The position numbers were made by a program, and so were the translations under genes. Below are positions 53,508-61,787 of a DNA stretch of 64,000 bases, in pieces. Origin of the DNA: Aminivibrio sp. (GTDB lineage: Bacteria; Synergistota; Synergistia; Synergistales; Aminobacteriaceae); contig JAGPEN010000001.1 of NCBI GenBank assembly GCA_018057035.1, forward strand, positions 29,599 to 93,598, in the 5' to 3' direction. Under the pieces are notes generated by a model. The model did not search any database. It had not been told where the DNA came from and saw only the letters and a program-made list of their open reading frames with translations. How positions within the stretch are numbered: the stretch's first letter is position 1; every line of letters starts with the position of its first letter.

Positions 53508-53719
53508 TGAACACACAAAAGCATTCTCCGTCACCCATTTTCTCCGGAGGGGATATTTCTGCCCATCACTTCATGTCCGTCAAAACAGCCATTTGTGCTC
53601 CTGATTCCAGTAGTTTTTCCGCAACAGGCCATTGTTCCATGTTGTGAAATTGAGGTGTGCTTGGAAGGAGGAAAACAGGCTTGGATGAGAAAAGTAATCC
53701 TGGAGGAGGCCGCGGGACC

Positions 53720-54040
53720 ATGGATTTGATCGATGAACATCCGATCCTTGATTTCCCGAAAGGAGAAAGAGTCAGCTTTTTCTTCGACGGCAGGGAAATG
53801 GAAGGATATGAGGGGGAGCCGATCGCCATGGCCCTTCATGCGAACGGGATTAGGGTCTACCGCGAAACGGCTGAAATGCACAGGCCCCGGGGCTTTTTCT
53901 GCGCCATAGGAAAATGCAGCAGCTGCTTCATGGTGGTGGACGGGGTTCCAAACGTCAGGACGTGCATCACTCCCCTGAAGCCCGGAATGAAAGTGGAAAC
54001 CCAGCACGGCAAGGGCTGCGTTCCCGAGACAGAGGAATGA
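53720..54040 (+). CDS. [2Fe-2S] protein, HcnA / proline dehydrogenase small subunit type
   Basis: A 106-residue plant-type [2Fe-2S] protein of the Fer2_4/HcnA family. The ligands are in FCAIGKCSSCFMVVDG plus a later cysteine in RTCITPL (spacing C-x4-C-x2-C-x10-C in this family). Relatives are the small subunits of hydrogen cyanide synthase, opine oxidase and multi-subunit L-proline or D-hydroxyproline dehydrogenases. It begins the operon and carries electrons between flavoprotein subunits. I chose the ATG at 53720 after CTGGAGGAGG; an earlier in-frame start at 53657 would add an unconserved 21 residues. Confidence 0.85.
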   Translation: MDLIDEHPILDFPKGERVSFFFDGREMEGYEGEPIAMALHANGIRVYRETAEMHRPRGFFCAIGKCSSCFMVVDGVPNVRTCITPLKPGMKVETQHGKGCVPETEE

Positions 54041-54050
54041 GGATGACGCG

Positions 54051-55160
54051 ATGAAAACTCTCTCGACTGAAATTCTCGTTATCGGCGGAGGAGCGGCGGG
54101 CCTGAGCGCTGCAGCGGAAGCGGCTGCAGCCGGTGCAAAGGTCATGGTAGCGGAAAGCGATCTGCATCTCGGCGGACAGCTCGTAAAACAGACCCATAAG
54201 TTTTTCGGCAGCAAGGACGAATATGCGGGAACCAGGGGGTTCAAAATCGCCGACATCCTTTTGAGCGAAATAGACTCCTGCAAGGAAAACGTTGAAATCC
54301 ACACCAACACCACCATCACAGGCTTCTATTCAGAAGACGGCACCTTCACCGCCATGCGCGGGGAAGAAAAATTCTTCCACATCAACGCGAAAAAAACGAT
54401 AGTGGCTACCGGTGCCCAGGAACGGCTCATTCCGTTCCCAAACAATGACCTTCCCGGCGTTTACGGTGCAGGAGCCGTTCAGACCCTTATGAACGTCTAC
54501 GGGGTAGTCCCGGGGAAACGGGTTCTCATGGTCGGAGCGGGCAATATCGGACTTATAGTGAGTTACCAGCTCATGCAGGCCGGCGTGGAAGTCGCCGCCA
54601 TTGTCGAAGCTGCGCCTAGGGTTGGAGGTTACTGGGTCCATGCCGCAAAAATCCGCAGGATGGGCGTCCCTATTCTTCTGCGTCACTCCATAAGGAAAGC
54701 CGTGGGGGAGAGGGGCATTACCGGAGCGTACATCACGGCGCTCAACGACCGCTTCGAACCGGTGGGCGAAGAAACGTACGTGGACTGTGACGTCATCTGC
54801 ATAGCCGTCGGCCTTTCACCGACCACTGAGATTCTTTCCCAGGCGGGATGCAAGATGATGTATGTTCCCCAGTTGTGCGGTCTTGTGGCGAGGCGGGACA
54901 GGGCAATGAGAACCTCAAATCCGGATTTTTACACCGCCGGCGACGCAAGCGGAATCGAAGAGGCAAGCGCCGCCATGGTTGAGGGAAGAATAGCCGGCCT
55001 TTCGGCGGCTGCAGACCTTGGATACCCTACGGAACACGGGAAACTTGACGAGTATTGGGGACGTCTCCAGGCTCTCAGGTCAGGAGAGGCCGGGGCGCGG
55101 ATCTGCCAGGGGCTCGAATGCGTGCTTGTCAACAGATGGGAGGATGTATCCAATGGCTGA
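54051..55160 (+). CDS. FAD/NAD(P)-dependent oxidoreductase, HcnB / proline dehydrogenase alpha type
   Basis: A 369-residue disulfide-reductase-fold flavoprotein. The FAD motif VIGGGAAGLSAA is at residues 10-21, a second nucleotide motif VGAGNIGLIVS follows near 164-174, and the FAD-exit motif reads FYTAGDASGIEEAS near 296-309. Homologues include HcnB and the alpha subunit of archaeal dye-linked L-proline dehydrogenases. Many HcnB homologues carry a C-terminal BFD-type [2Fe-2S] domain; here that domain is a separate gene (55656). It overlaps the next gene by 8 bases. Confidence 0.85.
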   Translation: MKTLSTEILVIGGGAAGLSAAAEAAAAGAKVMVAESDLHLGGQLVKQTHKFFGSKDEYAGTRGFKIADILLSEIDSCKENVEIHTNTTITGFYSEDGTFTAMRGEEKFFHINAKKTIVATGAQERLIPFPNNDLPGVYGAGAVQTLMNVYGVVPGKRVLMVGAGNIGLIVSYQLMQAGVEVAAIVEAAPRVGGYWVHAAKIRRMGVPILLRHSIRKAVGERGITGAYITALNDRFEPVGEETYVDCDVICIAVGLSPTTEILSQAGCKMMYVPQLCGLVARRDRAMRTSNPDFYTAGDASGIEEASAAMVEGRIAGLSAAADLGYPTEHGKLDEYWGRLQALRSGEAGARICQGLECVLVNRWEDVSNG

Positions 55161-55659
55161 TGCTCTCGACCTCTTCAACAGTGGTGTCCTCACCGGCGAA
55201 CGGGATGGTGCCGTTCTGCCGGACCGCAAGCTCTGGGAATCGAAAAAGGGGGGAGTCGTCGTCATCGAGTGCCCCCAGCGCATTCCCTGCAATCCGTGCC
55301 ATACCAGCTGCCCTACGGGAGCGATCCGTCCCTTTGCCGACATTAACGACACCCCGAAGGTTGATCACACGCTGTGCACTGGATGCACCCTCTGCGTGGC
55401 TTCCTGTCCGGGGCTTGCGTGCTTCGTAATCGATCTCACCTTTTCCGAAGACAAAGCGCTTTTCAAGCTCCCCTATGAAATGCTCCCCCTTCCGGAAAAG
55501 GGACAAAAAGTCCAGTGCCTGAACCGGACAGGTGAATGCATTGCGGAAGGCACCGTGGAAAACGTGACTCAGCCCAAGAAAGACAGAACCTATGTCATCC
55601 ATGTTTCGGCTCCGAAAGAAATAGTCGGCGAATTCCGGACAATCAGGGCGGTGAAATGA
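55153..55659 (+). CDS. 4Fe-4S ferredoxin-type protein of the flavoprotein complex
   Basis: A 168-residue iron-sulfur protein. Two clusters are suggested by CPQRIPCNPCHTSCPTGAI (about residues 37-55) and CTGCTLCVASCPG (about 75-87). A beta-rich C-terminal domain without cysteines of note follows. It would pass electrons from the flavoprotein subunits to a soluble or membrane acceptor. I chose the ATG at 55153, which overlaps the preceding gene and follows GGGAGGA. The longer upstream frame is a different reading of that gene. Confidence 0.82.
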   Translation: MADALDLFNSGVLTGERDGAVLPDRKLWESKKGGVVVIECPQRIPCNPCHTSCPTGAIRPFADINDTPKVDHTLCTGCTLCVASCPGLACFVIDLTFSEDKALFKLPYEMLPLPEKGQKVQCLNRTGECIAEGTVENVTQPKKDRTYVIHVSAPKEIVGEFRTIRAVK

Positions 55660-55952
55660 CCATGCAGAAGGAACATCCCGGATCTGAGGAGATTTACGTA
55701 TGTCGCTGCGAGGAAGTGACTCTCGAGGAAATCCGCAAGTGGATCGACAGGGGATATGACACCGTGGAAGAGCTCAAGAGGGTTCTCCGCGTCGGCATGG
55801 GTCCCTGCCAGGGCAGAGGCTGTCAGGACATCCTTATGAGAGAGATTGCGAAAAAAACGGGAAAGCCAATCACCGCAATAGAACCGGCAACGGTTCGACC
55901 TCCTGCAAAACCAATCAGGATCGGCCTGCTCGCAGAGGAGGGTGACGAATGA
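55656..55952 (+). CDS. BFD-type [2Fe-2S] protein of the flavoprotein complex
   Basis: A 98-residue protein with the bacterioferritin-associated-ferredoxin-like [2Fe-2S] fold. The ligands read VCRCEEVTLEEI and MGPCQGRGCQ, with the usual 32-34 residue gap. In many HcnB/opine oxidase relatives this domain is fused to the FAD subunit; here it stands alone. The start ATG overlaps the ferredoxin gene stop (ATGA), and its end overlaps the next gene. Confidence 0.82.
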   Translation: MTMQKEHPGSEEIYVCRCEEVTLEEIRKWIDRGYDTVEELKRVLRVGMGPCQGRGCQDILMREIAKKTGKPITAIEPATVRPPAKPIRIGLLAEEGDE

Positions 55953-57100
55953 TGGAATGGAAGAACACCGCCAATGTCGTTATCATTGGAGGCGGAATCA
56001 TCGGCGTATCGACAGCCTATTATCTTGCCCGGAACGGCATGAAGAACATCGTTCTCATCGAAAAGGGCACCATCTGCGGCGGCTCCACAGGCCGATGCGG
56101 TGCAGGAATCCGGGCCCAGTGGGGAACGGAAATGAACTGCCGCCTCGGCATTGCCGCCCTTGACATTTTCGAGCAGCTCGACCAGGAGCTGGGGATGTCG
56201 GTAGGTCTCAACCAGGGAGGCTACCTGCTCGTTGCCTACAATGAAAAAGAGCTGGAGACCCTCCGGACGGGAATGGACCTCCAGAACTCCCTTGGAATAA
56301 AGTCACGGCAGATCAGTCTGAAGGAAGCCAGGGAAATATGCCCGGGGCTTGCCGCCGACGACGCCGTGGGATTCTTTTTCCACGGAAGAGACGGTCATGC
56401 CGACCCCTTCCTCACCACTTTCGCCTATCTCGAAGCCGCGAAAGGACTTGGCGTCACGTGCCACAGGCACACCGAATGCACCGGAATACTTGTTGACGGG
56501 GGTGTGGTACAGGGCGTTGAGACGGACAGAGGAACGATTCATGCCCCTGTGGTGATAAACTGTGCGGGTGCCTATTCGCAGTTCATCGCCCGCATGGCGG
56601 GAATCGAAATCCCCAACTGGGCGGAGCGGCATGAGATCATGATCACCGAGCCGGTCGCACCGGGAGTCTGCCCGTGCATGCTCATGAGCTTCTCGGGCAA
56701 TTACTACATCCAGCAGAGACCTCACGGTTCCATCATATGCGGCATGAGCCCCGCAGGACACCCGGAGGACTTTCAGAACAAGAGTACCTGGCAATTCATC
56801 GAGGAAATGTCGAAAATCCTTGTCAGGCTCCTGCCGCGGACCAAGGGGATCAGGATAGCCAGGCAGTGGGCCGGAATGTATGATATGACCCCGGATGCCC
56901 AGCCGATCATCGGGGAAACAGACGTGAAAAATTTCTACCATTCCACGGGCTATTCGGGGCACGGCTTTATGCTCGCTCCCGTGGCAGGGAAGATTCTCGC
57001 CCAGCACATCACAGGGAAAAAACCGGACATTGACTTTTCAATGCTAGACTACAGGCGGTTTACCAGAGGTGAGCACATCAGGGAGTCGAATGTCGTCTAG
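55949..57100 (+). CDS. FAD-dependent oxidase, HcnC / proline dehydrogenase beta type
   Basis: A 383-residue D-amino acid oxidase (DAO)-fold flavoprotein. The N-terminal FAD motif VVIIGGGIIGVSTAYYLAR (residues 10-28) leads, then GGSTGRCGAGIRAQWG, and the C-terminal GHGFMLAPVAGK binding the flavin. Homologues are the beta subunits of L-proline dehydrogenase, D-hydroxyproline dehydrogenase and sarcosine oxidase. It would be the catalytic subunit that oxidises the C-N bond of an amino or imino acid. The true substrate is not readable from sequence. ATG start overlaps the previous stop. Confidence 0.86.
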   Translation: MMEWKNTANVVIIGGGIIGVSTAYYLARNGMKNIVLIEKGTICGGSTGRCGAGIRAQWGTEMNCRLGIAALDIFEQLDQELGMSVGLNQGGYLLVAYNEKELETLRTGMDLQNSLGIKSRQISLKEAREICPGLAADDAVGFFFHGRDGHADPFLTTFAYLEAAKGLGVTCHRHTECTGILVDGGVVQGVETDRGTIHAPVVINCAGAYSQFIARMAGIEIPNWAERHEIMITEPVAPGVCPCMLMSFSGNYYIQQRPHGSIICGMSPAGHPEDFQNKSTWQFIEEMSKILVRLLPRTKGIRIARQWAGMYDMTPDAQPIIGETDVKNFYHSTGYSGHGFMLAPVAGKILAQHITGKKPDIDFSMLDYRRFTRGEHIRESNVV

Positions 57101-57178
57101 CTCTCTGTCGAAGGAATTCTGACCGTGCAAATGCTGACACCGACGAAAGAAACGGCGGAACGCCCGGGGCTTGACAGC

Positions 57179-57225
57179 CCCTTTCCACGGCCTTCCGGGA
57201 TCGTGCCGGAAGGCCGTGGAAAGGG
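57179..57225. repeat. Perfect 20-bp stem-loop between the flavoprotein operon and the glycyl radical module
   Basis: Arms 57179-57198 and 57206-57225 (starting CCCTTTCCACGG and ending CGTGGAAAGGG) are exact complements, with a 7-base loop GATCGTG. No T-tract follows on either strand, so it is not a typical terminator. It sits 44 bases before the activase start and could be an RNA processing or stability element, or a dispersed repeat. Confidence 0.85.
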
Positions 57226-57268
57226 CATGATCACCGTAGGATGGGCTGAGCCTGGCAGAGGAGAAAGA

Positions 57269-58192
57269 ATGAACAATGGACTCGTCTTCGATATAAAGCG
57301 ATATTCCATACATGACGGACCGGGAATACGGACCACGTTCTTTCTGAAAGGATGCCCCCTTTCCTGCTGGTGGTGCCATAACCCGGAAGGCATGTCCCCT
57401 CAGCCCATCCTTTTTCGTCATCCCAACCGGTGCATCGGGTGCGGCCGCTGCATAGCCGTCTGCCCGACGGGCGCATGGAGCAGGAATGCAGACGGCCTGC
57501 TCTGCCACGACAAGGCGAAATGTACACTCTGCGGGAAATGCGCAGCTGCCTGTCATTCGTCTGCAATCGAAATCGCCGGGAGAGAAATGACACCCGGGGA
57601 CGTTTTTCTGGAAGCAAAAAAAGATATTCCGTTTTTTGACCAATCCGGGGGAGGCGTCACATTTTCCGGAGGCGAACCTCTTCTCCAGATCCGTTTTTTA
57701 ATTGCCTGCCTTCGAAAACTGCAGAAGGAAGAAATTCATACCGCCATTGATACATCAGGATACTGCGATGAAAGCAGGATACTTGAATCTGCTGAATATG
57801 CGGATCTTTTCCTTTTCGACATAAAGCTCATTGACCCGAAGAAGCATGAATACTATACTGGCGTAAGTAATCGCACAATTTTGTCTAACCTGGGAAAGCT
57901 CGACGAAGCCCTTGCCCGGAGAGGCAAGGGACGAATCAACATCAGGATGCCGCTTATTCCCGGCATAAACGACGATTCCGGGAGCCTTGAAGCAGTTGCC
58001 GTGCTTTCAGCCTCCCTGAAAACTCTCTCCGGGGTCAACATACTCCCGTACCACTCTACCGGCGAAGGGAAATACAGGAATCTCGGCATGGAATACAAAA
58101 TGGGAAATGTTCTTCCGCCACAGGATGAAAAAATAGCGGAAGCTCTTGATATATTCCGAAGGCAGAATATTGAAGCGGTTAAAGGAGGATAA
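57269..58192 (+). CDS. Glycyl radical enzyme activating enzyme (radical SAM)
   Basis: This 307-residue radical SAM enzyme installs the glycyl radical on the neighbouring glycyl radical enzyme. The 4Fe-4S/SAM motif CPLSCWWC is at residues 29-36 after YSIHDGPGIRT. Two auxiliary ferredoxin clusters follow: CIGCGRC...C (55-65) and CTLCGKC...C (85-95). This is typical of activases for dehydratase-type GREs, unlike PflA. GGGVTFSGGEPL and the downstream NILPYHSTG are conserved. I chose the ATG at 57269 after GAGGAG. Confidence 0.93.
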   Translation: MNNGLVFDIKRYSIHDGPGIRTTFFLKGCPLSCWWCHNPEGMSPQPILFRHPNRCIGCGRCIAVCPTGAWSRNADGLLCHDKAKCTLCGKCAAACHSSAIEIAGREMTPGDVFLEAKKDIPFFDQSGGGVTFSGGEPLLQIRFLIACLRKLQKEEIHTAIDTSGYCDESRILESAEYADLFLFDIKLIDPKKHEYYTGVSNRTILSNLGKLDEALARRGKGRINIRMPLIPGINDDSGSLEAVAVLSASLKTLSGVNILPYHSTGEGKYRNLGMEYKMGNVLPPQDEKIAEALDIFRRQNIEAVKGG

Positions 58193-58200
58193 CGGCCGTC

Positions 58201-60561
58201 ATGAACGAGAGAATTGAGTATCTGAGAAGAGAAAGCTTTGAAACGTCACCAAGCGTTTCAATTGAAAGGGCGGTTTTAACCACCGAGTTTTACAAAGAAA
58301 ACGAGGGCAAGTACCCTGTTCCGATTCTCAGGGCTAAAAATTTTTATAATCTCTGCGAGAAAAAAGCCATATACATAGGCGACAGGGAACTTATTGTCGG
58401 AGAAAGAGGTCCCCGCCCCAAGGCGGTTTCCACTTTTCCAGAGCTGAATTGCCATACGGCGGAGGATTTCGAGATACTGAACTCCCGGCCAATGACACGT
58501 TACACGGTGTCACAGGATGATATTTCCGCCTACAGCGAACACGTCGTCCCATACTGGAAAGGGAGGACTCTTCGGGACCGGATTTTCTCAAATCTCCCCG
58601 CAGAATGGCTTGCCCTCTACGAAGGCGGCTGCTATACGGAATTCATGGAGCAGCGCGCTCCGGGGCACACTGCCCTCGACGGGACCATTTACCGCACGGG
58701 ACTTCTGGACCTGAAGAGAAGAATTGCCGGTGCCATGGCAAATTTGGACTGGATCAACGATCCCCATGCAACGGAAAAAAATGAGGAACTGCAGGCGATG
58801 GACATAGCCTGCGACGCTGTCATCCTCTTCGCGGAAAGGCATGCTGCCCTCGCCGAGAAGATGGCGGAGGAAACGACGGACTCCCAAAGGAGAGCCGAAC
58901 TGCTCAAAATAGCTGACGTCTGCCGCCACGTTCCCGCCCATGCGCCCCGGGATTTTCACGAAGCCATCCAGACCTACTGGTTCACCCACCTCGGAACAAT
59001 CACGGAACTGAACGGCTGGGACGCCATGTCTCCAGGCCATTTTGACCAGCACCTTGCTCCGTTCTACGCAAAAGGGATCCGGGAAGGAACTCTGGACGGG
59101 GAAAAGGCAAAGGAACTGCTTTCCTGTTTCTGGATCAAGGTAAACAACACTCCGGCTCCGCCCAAGGTCGGCGTGACAGCGGCGGAGAGCGGCACCTACA
59201 ACGATTTCACCCAGATCAACCTCGGGGGAGTGACCGAAGACGGCGCGGACGCTGTAAGCGAAGTTTCATACCTCATGCTTGACGTCCTTGACGAGCTCCA
59301 GCTTCTGCAACCCCAGGCAAGCGTCCACATTTCATCGAGAACGCCGGAAAGATTCCTCCGTCACGCATGCCGCATCATGAGGCGCGGCTCGGGATATCCG
59401 TCCGCCTTTAATTCGGACGCCGTGGTCATGGAACAGCTCGGAATGGGAAAGCGGGTTGAAGACGCCAGAACCGGAGGAACAAGCGGATGCGTGGAAACCG
59501 GTTCTTTCGGGAAAGAAGCCTATATTCTCCATGGATACCTGAATGTGCCTAAAATACTTGAACTGACACTCAACAACGGAACCGACCAGCTCACCGGAAA
59601 AAAGATCGGGATTGCTTCCGGCGATCCCATGGAGTTTCGGGATTTTGACGATCTGTACCGGGCGTTTGAAAAACAGCTCGCCCATGTGGTGAACGTCAAA
59701 ATCAGGACGGACAACTACATCCAGCGGATGTTCGCCCGGCATGCCCCGGCCCCGTACCTTTCCGTCCTCATCCACGACTGCATCGAGAACGGAAAGGACT
59801 ACTACGACGGGGGCGCCCGGTACAATACGGACTATATCCAGTGCTGCGGCATAGGAACAGTAACGGACAGCCTTTCCGTCCTTAAAAAGCACGTGTTTGA
59901 AGACGGCTCGATTGTCATGGAATCCCTTCTGAAGGCTCTGAAAGACAACTGGAAGGGACATGACGAGCTGCGGCAGTTCGTCTGGAACAGGACACCATTC
60001 TTTGGAAACGACGACGAATACGCCGACTCCATCATGCAGAAGGTCTACGGATCCCTTCTCGATTCCATCGACGGGAAACATTCTCCGAAGGGACCGACCT
60101 ATCACGTAAACATGCTGTCAACCACATGCCACATTTATTTCGGAAAAAAACTCGGAGCGACACCGAACGGACGCTTCGCCCATGTTCCGGAATCGGACGG
60201 AACGTCTCCCTCCCACGGCGCCGACCGCCGGGGCCCCACGGCAGTGGTGAAATCCCTCAGCAAGATGAACCAGGTCAAATCCGGAGGGACTCTTCTGAAC
60301 CAGCGGTTCCTTCCCTCGGTTCTGGACGGAGAGGGAGGACTGGAAAAAATGGCGGGACTCATAAGAACCTATTTCAATCTCGGAGGACATCATATCCAGT
60401 TCAACGTAGTCGACACGGAAACGCTGCGCAAAGCCCAGAAAAATCCCGAGGAATACCGCGGCCTTCTCGTTCGTGTCGCGGGATACAGCGATTACTTCGT
60501 CGACCTGGACGATCATCACCAGGAAGAAATCATTGCAAGAACTGCACAGGAGAGCTTCTGA
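58201..60561 (+). CDS. hypD: Glycyl radical enzyme, HypD-like (probable trans-4-hydroxy-L-proline dehydratase)
   Basis: The 786-residue protein has the GRE thiyl motif GTSGCVETG (C430, E432) and the glycyl radical site VRVAGYSDYF (G761). WLALYEGG, EFMEQRAPGHT, ELNGWDAMSPG, YNDFTQIN and STTCHIYFG match my recollection of characterised HypD, including its substrate-contacting aspartate, serine, phenylalanine and tyrosine, with a Tyr where I recall a Phe near 150. HypD dehydrates hydroxyproline to delta1-pyrroline-5-carboxylate. The adjacent activase supports activity. Choline lyase or glycerol dehydratase is less likely given the residue pattern. Strictly anaerobic chemistry. The specificity is a strong inference, not proven. 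Confidence 0.8.
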   Translation: MNERIEYLRRESFETSPSVSIERAVLTTEFYKENEGKYPVPILRAKNFYNLCEKKAIYIGDRELIVGERGPRPKAVSTFPELNCHTAEDFEILNSRPMTRYTVSQDDISAYSEHVVPYWKGRTLRDRIFSNLPAEWLALYEGGCYTEFMEQRAPGHTALDGTIYRTGLLDLKRRIAGAMANLDWINDPHATEKNEELQAMDIACDAVILFAERHAALAEKMAEETTDSQRRAELLKIADVCRHVPAHAPRDFHEAIQTYWFTHLGTITELNGWDAMSPGHFDQHLAPFYAKGIREGTLDGEKAKELLSCFWIKVNNTPAPPKVGVTAAESGTYNDFTQINLGGVTEDGADAVSEVSYLMLDVLDELQLLQPQASVHISSRTPERFLRHACRIMRRGSGYPSAFNSDAVVMEQLGMGKRVEDARTGGTSGCVETGSFGKEAYILHGYLNVPKILELTLNNGTDQLTGKKIGIASGDPMEFRDFDDLYRAFEKQLAHVVNVKIRTDNYIQRMFARHAPAPYLSVLIHDCIENGKDYYDGGARYNTDYIQCCGIGTVTDSLSVLKKHVFEDGSIVMESLLKALKDNWKGHDELRQFVWNRTPFFGNDDEYADSIMQKVYGSLLDSIDGKHSPKGPTYHVNMLSTTCHIYFGKKLGATPNGRFAHVPESDGTSPSHGADRRGPTAVVKSLSKMNQVKSGGTLLNQRFLPSVLDGEGGLEKMAGLIRTYFNLGGHHIQFNVVDTETLRKAQKNPEEYRGLLVRVAGYSDYFVDLDDHHQEEIIARTAQESF

Positions 60562-60686
60562 CCATCAATTCGGAGAGCGTTTTTTTTGAAAAGGGGGGAT
60601 TGTGAAAAAGAGCGGGCTGACGGTGGAGGAAAGAGCGCTTCGGAGAGCAACTTTCGCTGGATGAAAATTGAAAGGAGTGCTGAATA

Positions 60687-61703
60687 ATGAGAAAGGCGAC
60701 AAAAATCACCATGCTTCTTCTCACTGCAGTGGTTGCATTTACCTTTGTTTTTCCATCGGTTTCATCTGCAGCTCCCGAAATGACCCTCCGTTTCGCGAAC
60801 CAGGTTCCAGTAGAGCATACGGCCACCAAGCTCATGCACCAGGTTGCTGATGAAGTGAAGGAAAAAACAAACGGCCGCATCGAAATAGTCGTCTATCCCG
60901 CAAACCAGCTCGGAGACTACACCCTGGTCTATGAAGAACTGATCAGGGGTACCATCGACATGGCGGCAATTTCCATCCCCAGCCAGTTCGATCCCCGCCT
61001 CGAGCTCACCTACATCAACTGCTTCGTACGGAACTTCGAAGACGCGCGCAAGGTTTTTGCTCCGGACGGCTGGCTCTTCAAAAAAATGGACGAGCTCAGC
61101 TCCCGTCTCGGCGTGAAGATCCTCGGATTCCAGGTTGAAGGCTTTATCGGCATCGGAAGCACCAAGCCGGTGAACGAACCCCTGAATCCCAACGTTGACA
61201 AAGGGGTTCTCGTGCGGATCCCCAACATGGACGTCTACAAGCTCGGAGCCGAGGCCATGGGCTACCGGACGGTCACGGTCCCCTGGGCTGAAGTCTACAC
61301 AGCCCTCCAGACCGGAGTCGCCGACGGCGTGGACGGAATGACCCCCACAGCCGCCTACACCATGCTCAAGGACGTTCTGAAATACTGGTACGACCTCAAC
61401 TACTCCGTTGAGAACTTCAACTACATGATCAGCCAGAAGACATGGGACAAGCTGTCCGAAGGCGACCGGAAAATCATTGCCGACGCCGTCGCCAAGGTTA
61501 CAACCATGAGCATCGACCTCGCCCAGAAGGACCAGGAGAAACACCTCCAGCTCATGCGGGATGCAGGGATAGAAGTTCACACCTACTCTGCCGAAGAACT
61601 GGAGCCCATCTTCGTGAAAGTTGTCGGAACATGGGACAAGCTCGCCGACAAGTTCTCAAAGGAACTGATCGACGAATTCAAGGTGCAGTACGCTCCCAAA
61701 TAA
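60687..61703 (+). CDS. dctP: TRAP transporter substrate-binding protein DctP
   Basis: A 338-residue periplasmic binding protein with a signal peptide (1-28, ending VSSA). LRFANQVPVEHTATKLMHQVADEVKEKTNGRIEI is reduced here to the key motif VPVEHTATK and NGRIEIVVYP, then VPWAEVYTALQTGVADGVDG near 195-215, all DctP family features. The conserved arginine in VRIPNMDVY would bind a substrate carboxylate. With dctQ, dctM and HypD as neighbours, hydroxyproline or a related acid is a plausible ligand. AAGGAG precedes the ATG. Confidence 0.93.
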   Translation: MRKATKITMLLLTAVVAFTFVFPSVSSAAPEMTLRFANQVPVEHTATKLMHQVADEVKEKTNGRIEIVVYPANQLGDYTLVYEELIRGTIDMAAISIPSQFDPRLELTYINCFVRNFEDARKVFAPDGWLFKKMDELSSRLGVKILGFQVEGFIGIGSTKPVNEPLNPNVDKGVLVRIPNMDVYKLGAEAMGYRTVTVPWAEVYTALQTGVADGVDGMTPTAAYTMLKDVLKYWYDLNYSVENFNYMISQKTWDKLSEGDRKIIADAVAKVTTMSIDLAQKDQEKHLQLMRDAGIEVHTYSAEELEPIFVKVVGTWDKLADKFSKELIDEFKVQYAPK

Positions 61704-61727
61704 ATACCCATCGGCCTCTGGAACTGG

Positions 61728-61755
61728 GGCGGAGGAGTGCAAACACTCCTCCGCC
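61728..61755 (+). terminator. Hairpin between dctP and dctQ
   Basis: GGCGGAGGAGTG and CACTCCTCCGCC pair perfectly over 12 bp with a CAAA loop, followed by GTTATTTCC. The weak T-tract suggests a partial terminator that yields more binding protein than membrane subunits. Confidence 0.7.
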
Positions 61756-61787
61756 GTTATTTCCTCTGCGGCGGAAAGGAGAACGGA

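Larger units (their letters stand above)
53303..53719. other. Divergent regulatory region between ocd-family gene and flavoprotein operon
   Basis: About 417 bases. It holds predicted promoters for both directions, a leader of about 200 bases before the first flavoprotein-complex gene, and a 9-base direct repeat TTGTGAAAT (53439-53447 and 53642-53650). A 24-codon minus-strand frame (ATG at 53640) lacks a Shine-Dalgarno and is not called. No sigma54 -24/-12 pair is visible. Confidence 0.5.

Noticed and set aside
53566..53640. Short minus-strand frame in the divergent regulatory region (24 codons from an ATG)
   Set aside because: Reads like protein but lacks a Shine-Dalgarno, is too short, and has no homologue I recognise.
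58201..60561. Pyruvate formate-lyase or choline trimethylamine-lyase as the identity of the glycyl radical enzyme
   Set aside because: A PFL would have two adjacent catalytic cysteines; only GTSGCVETG is present. The motif set is closer to HypD than to the choline lyase.
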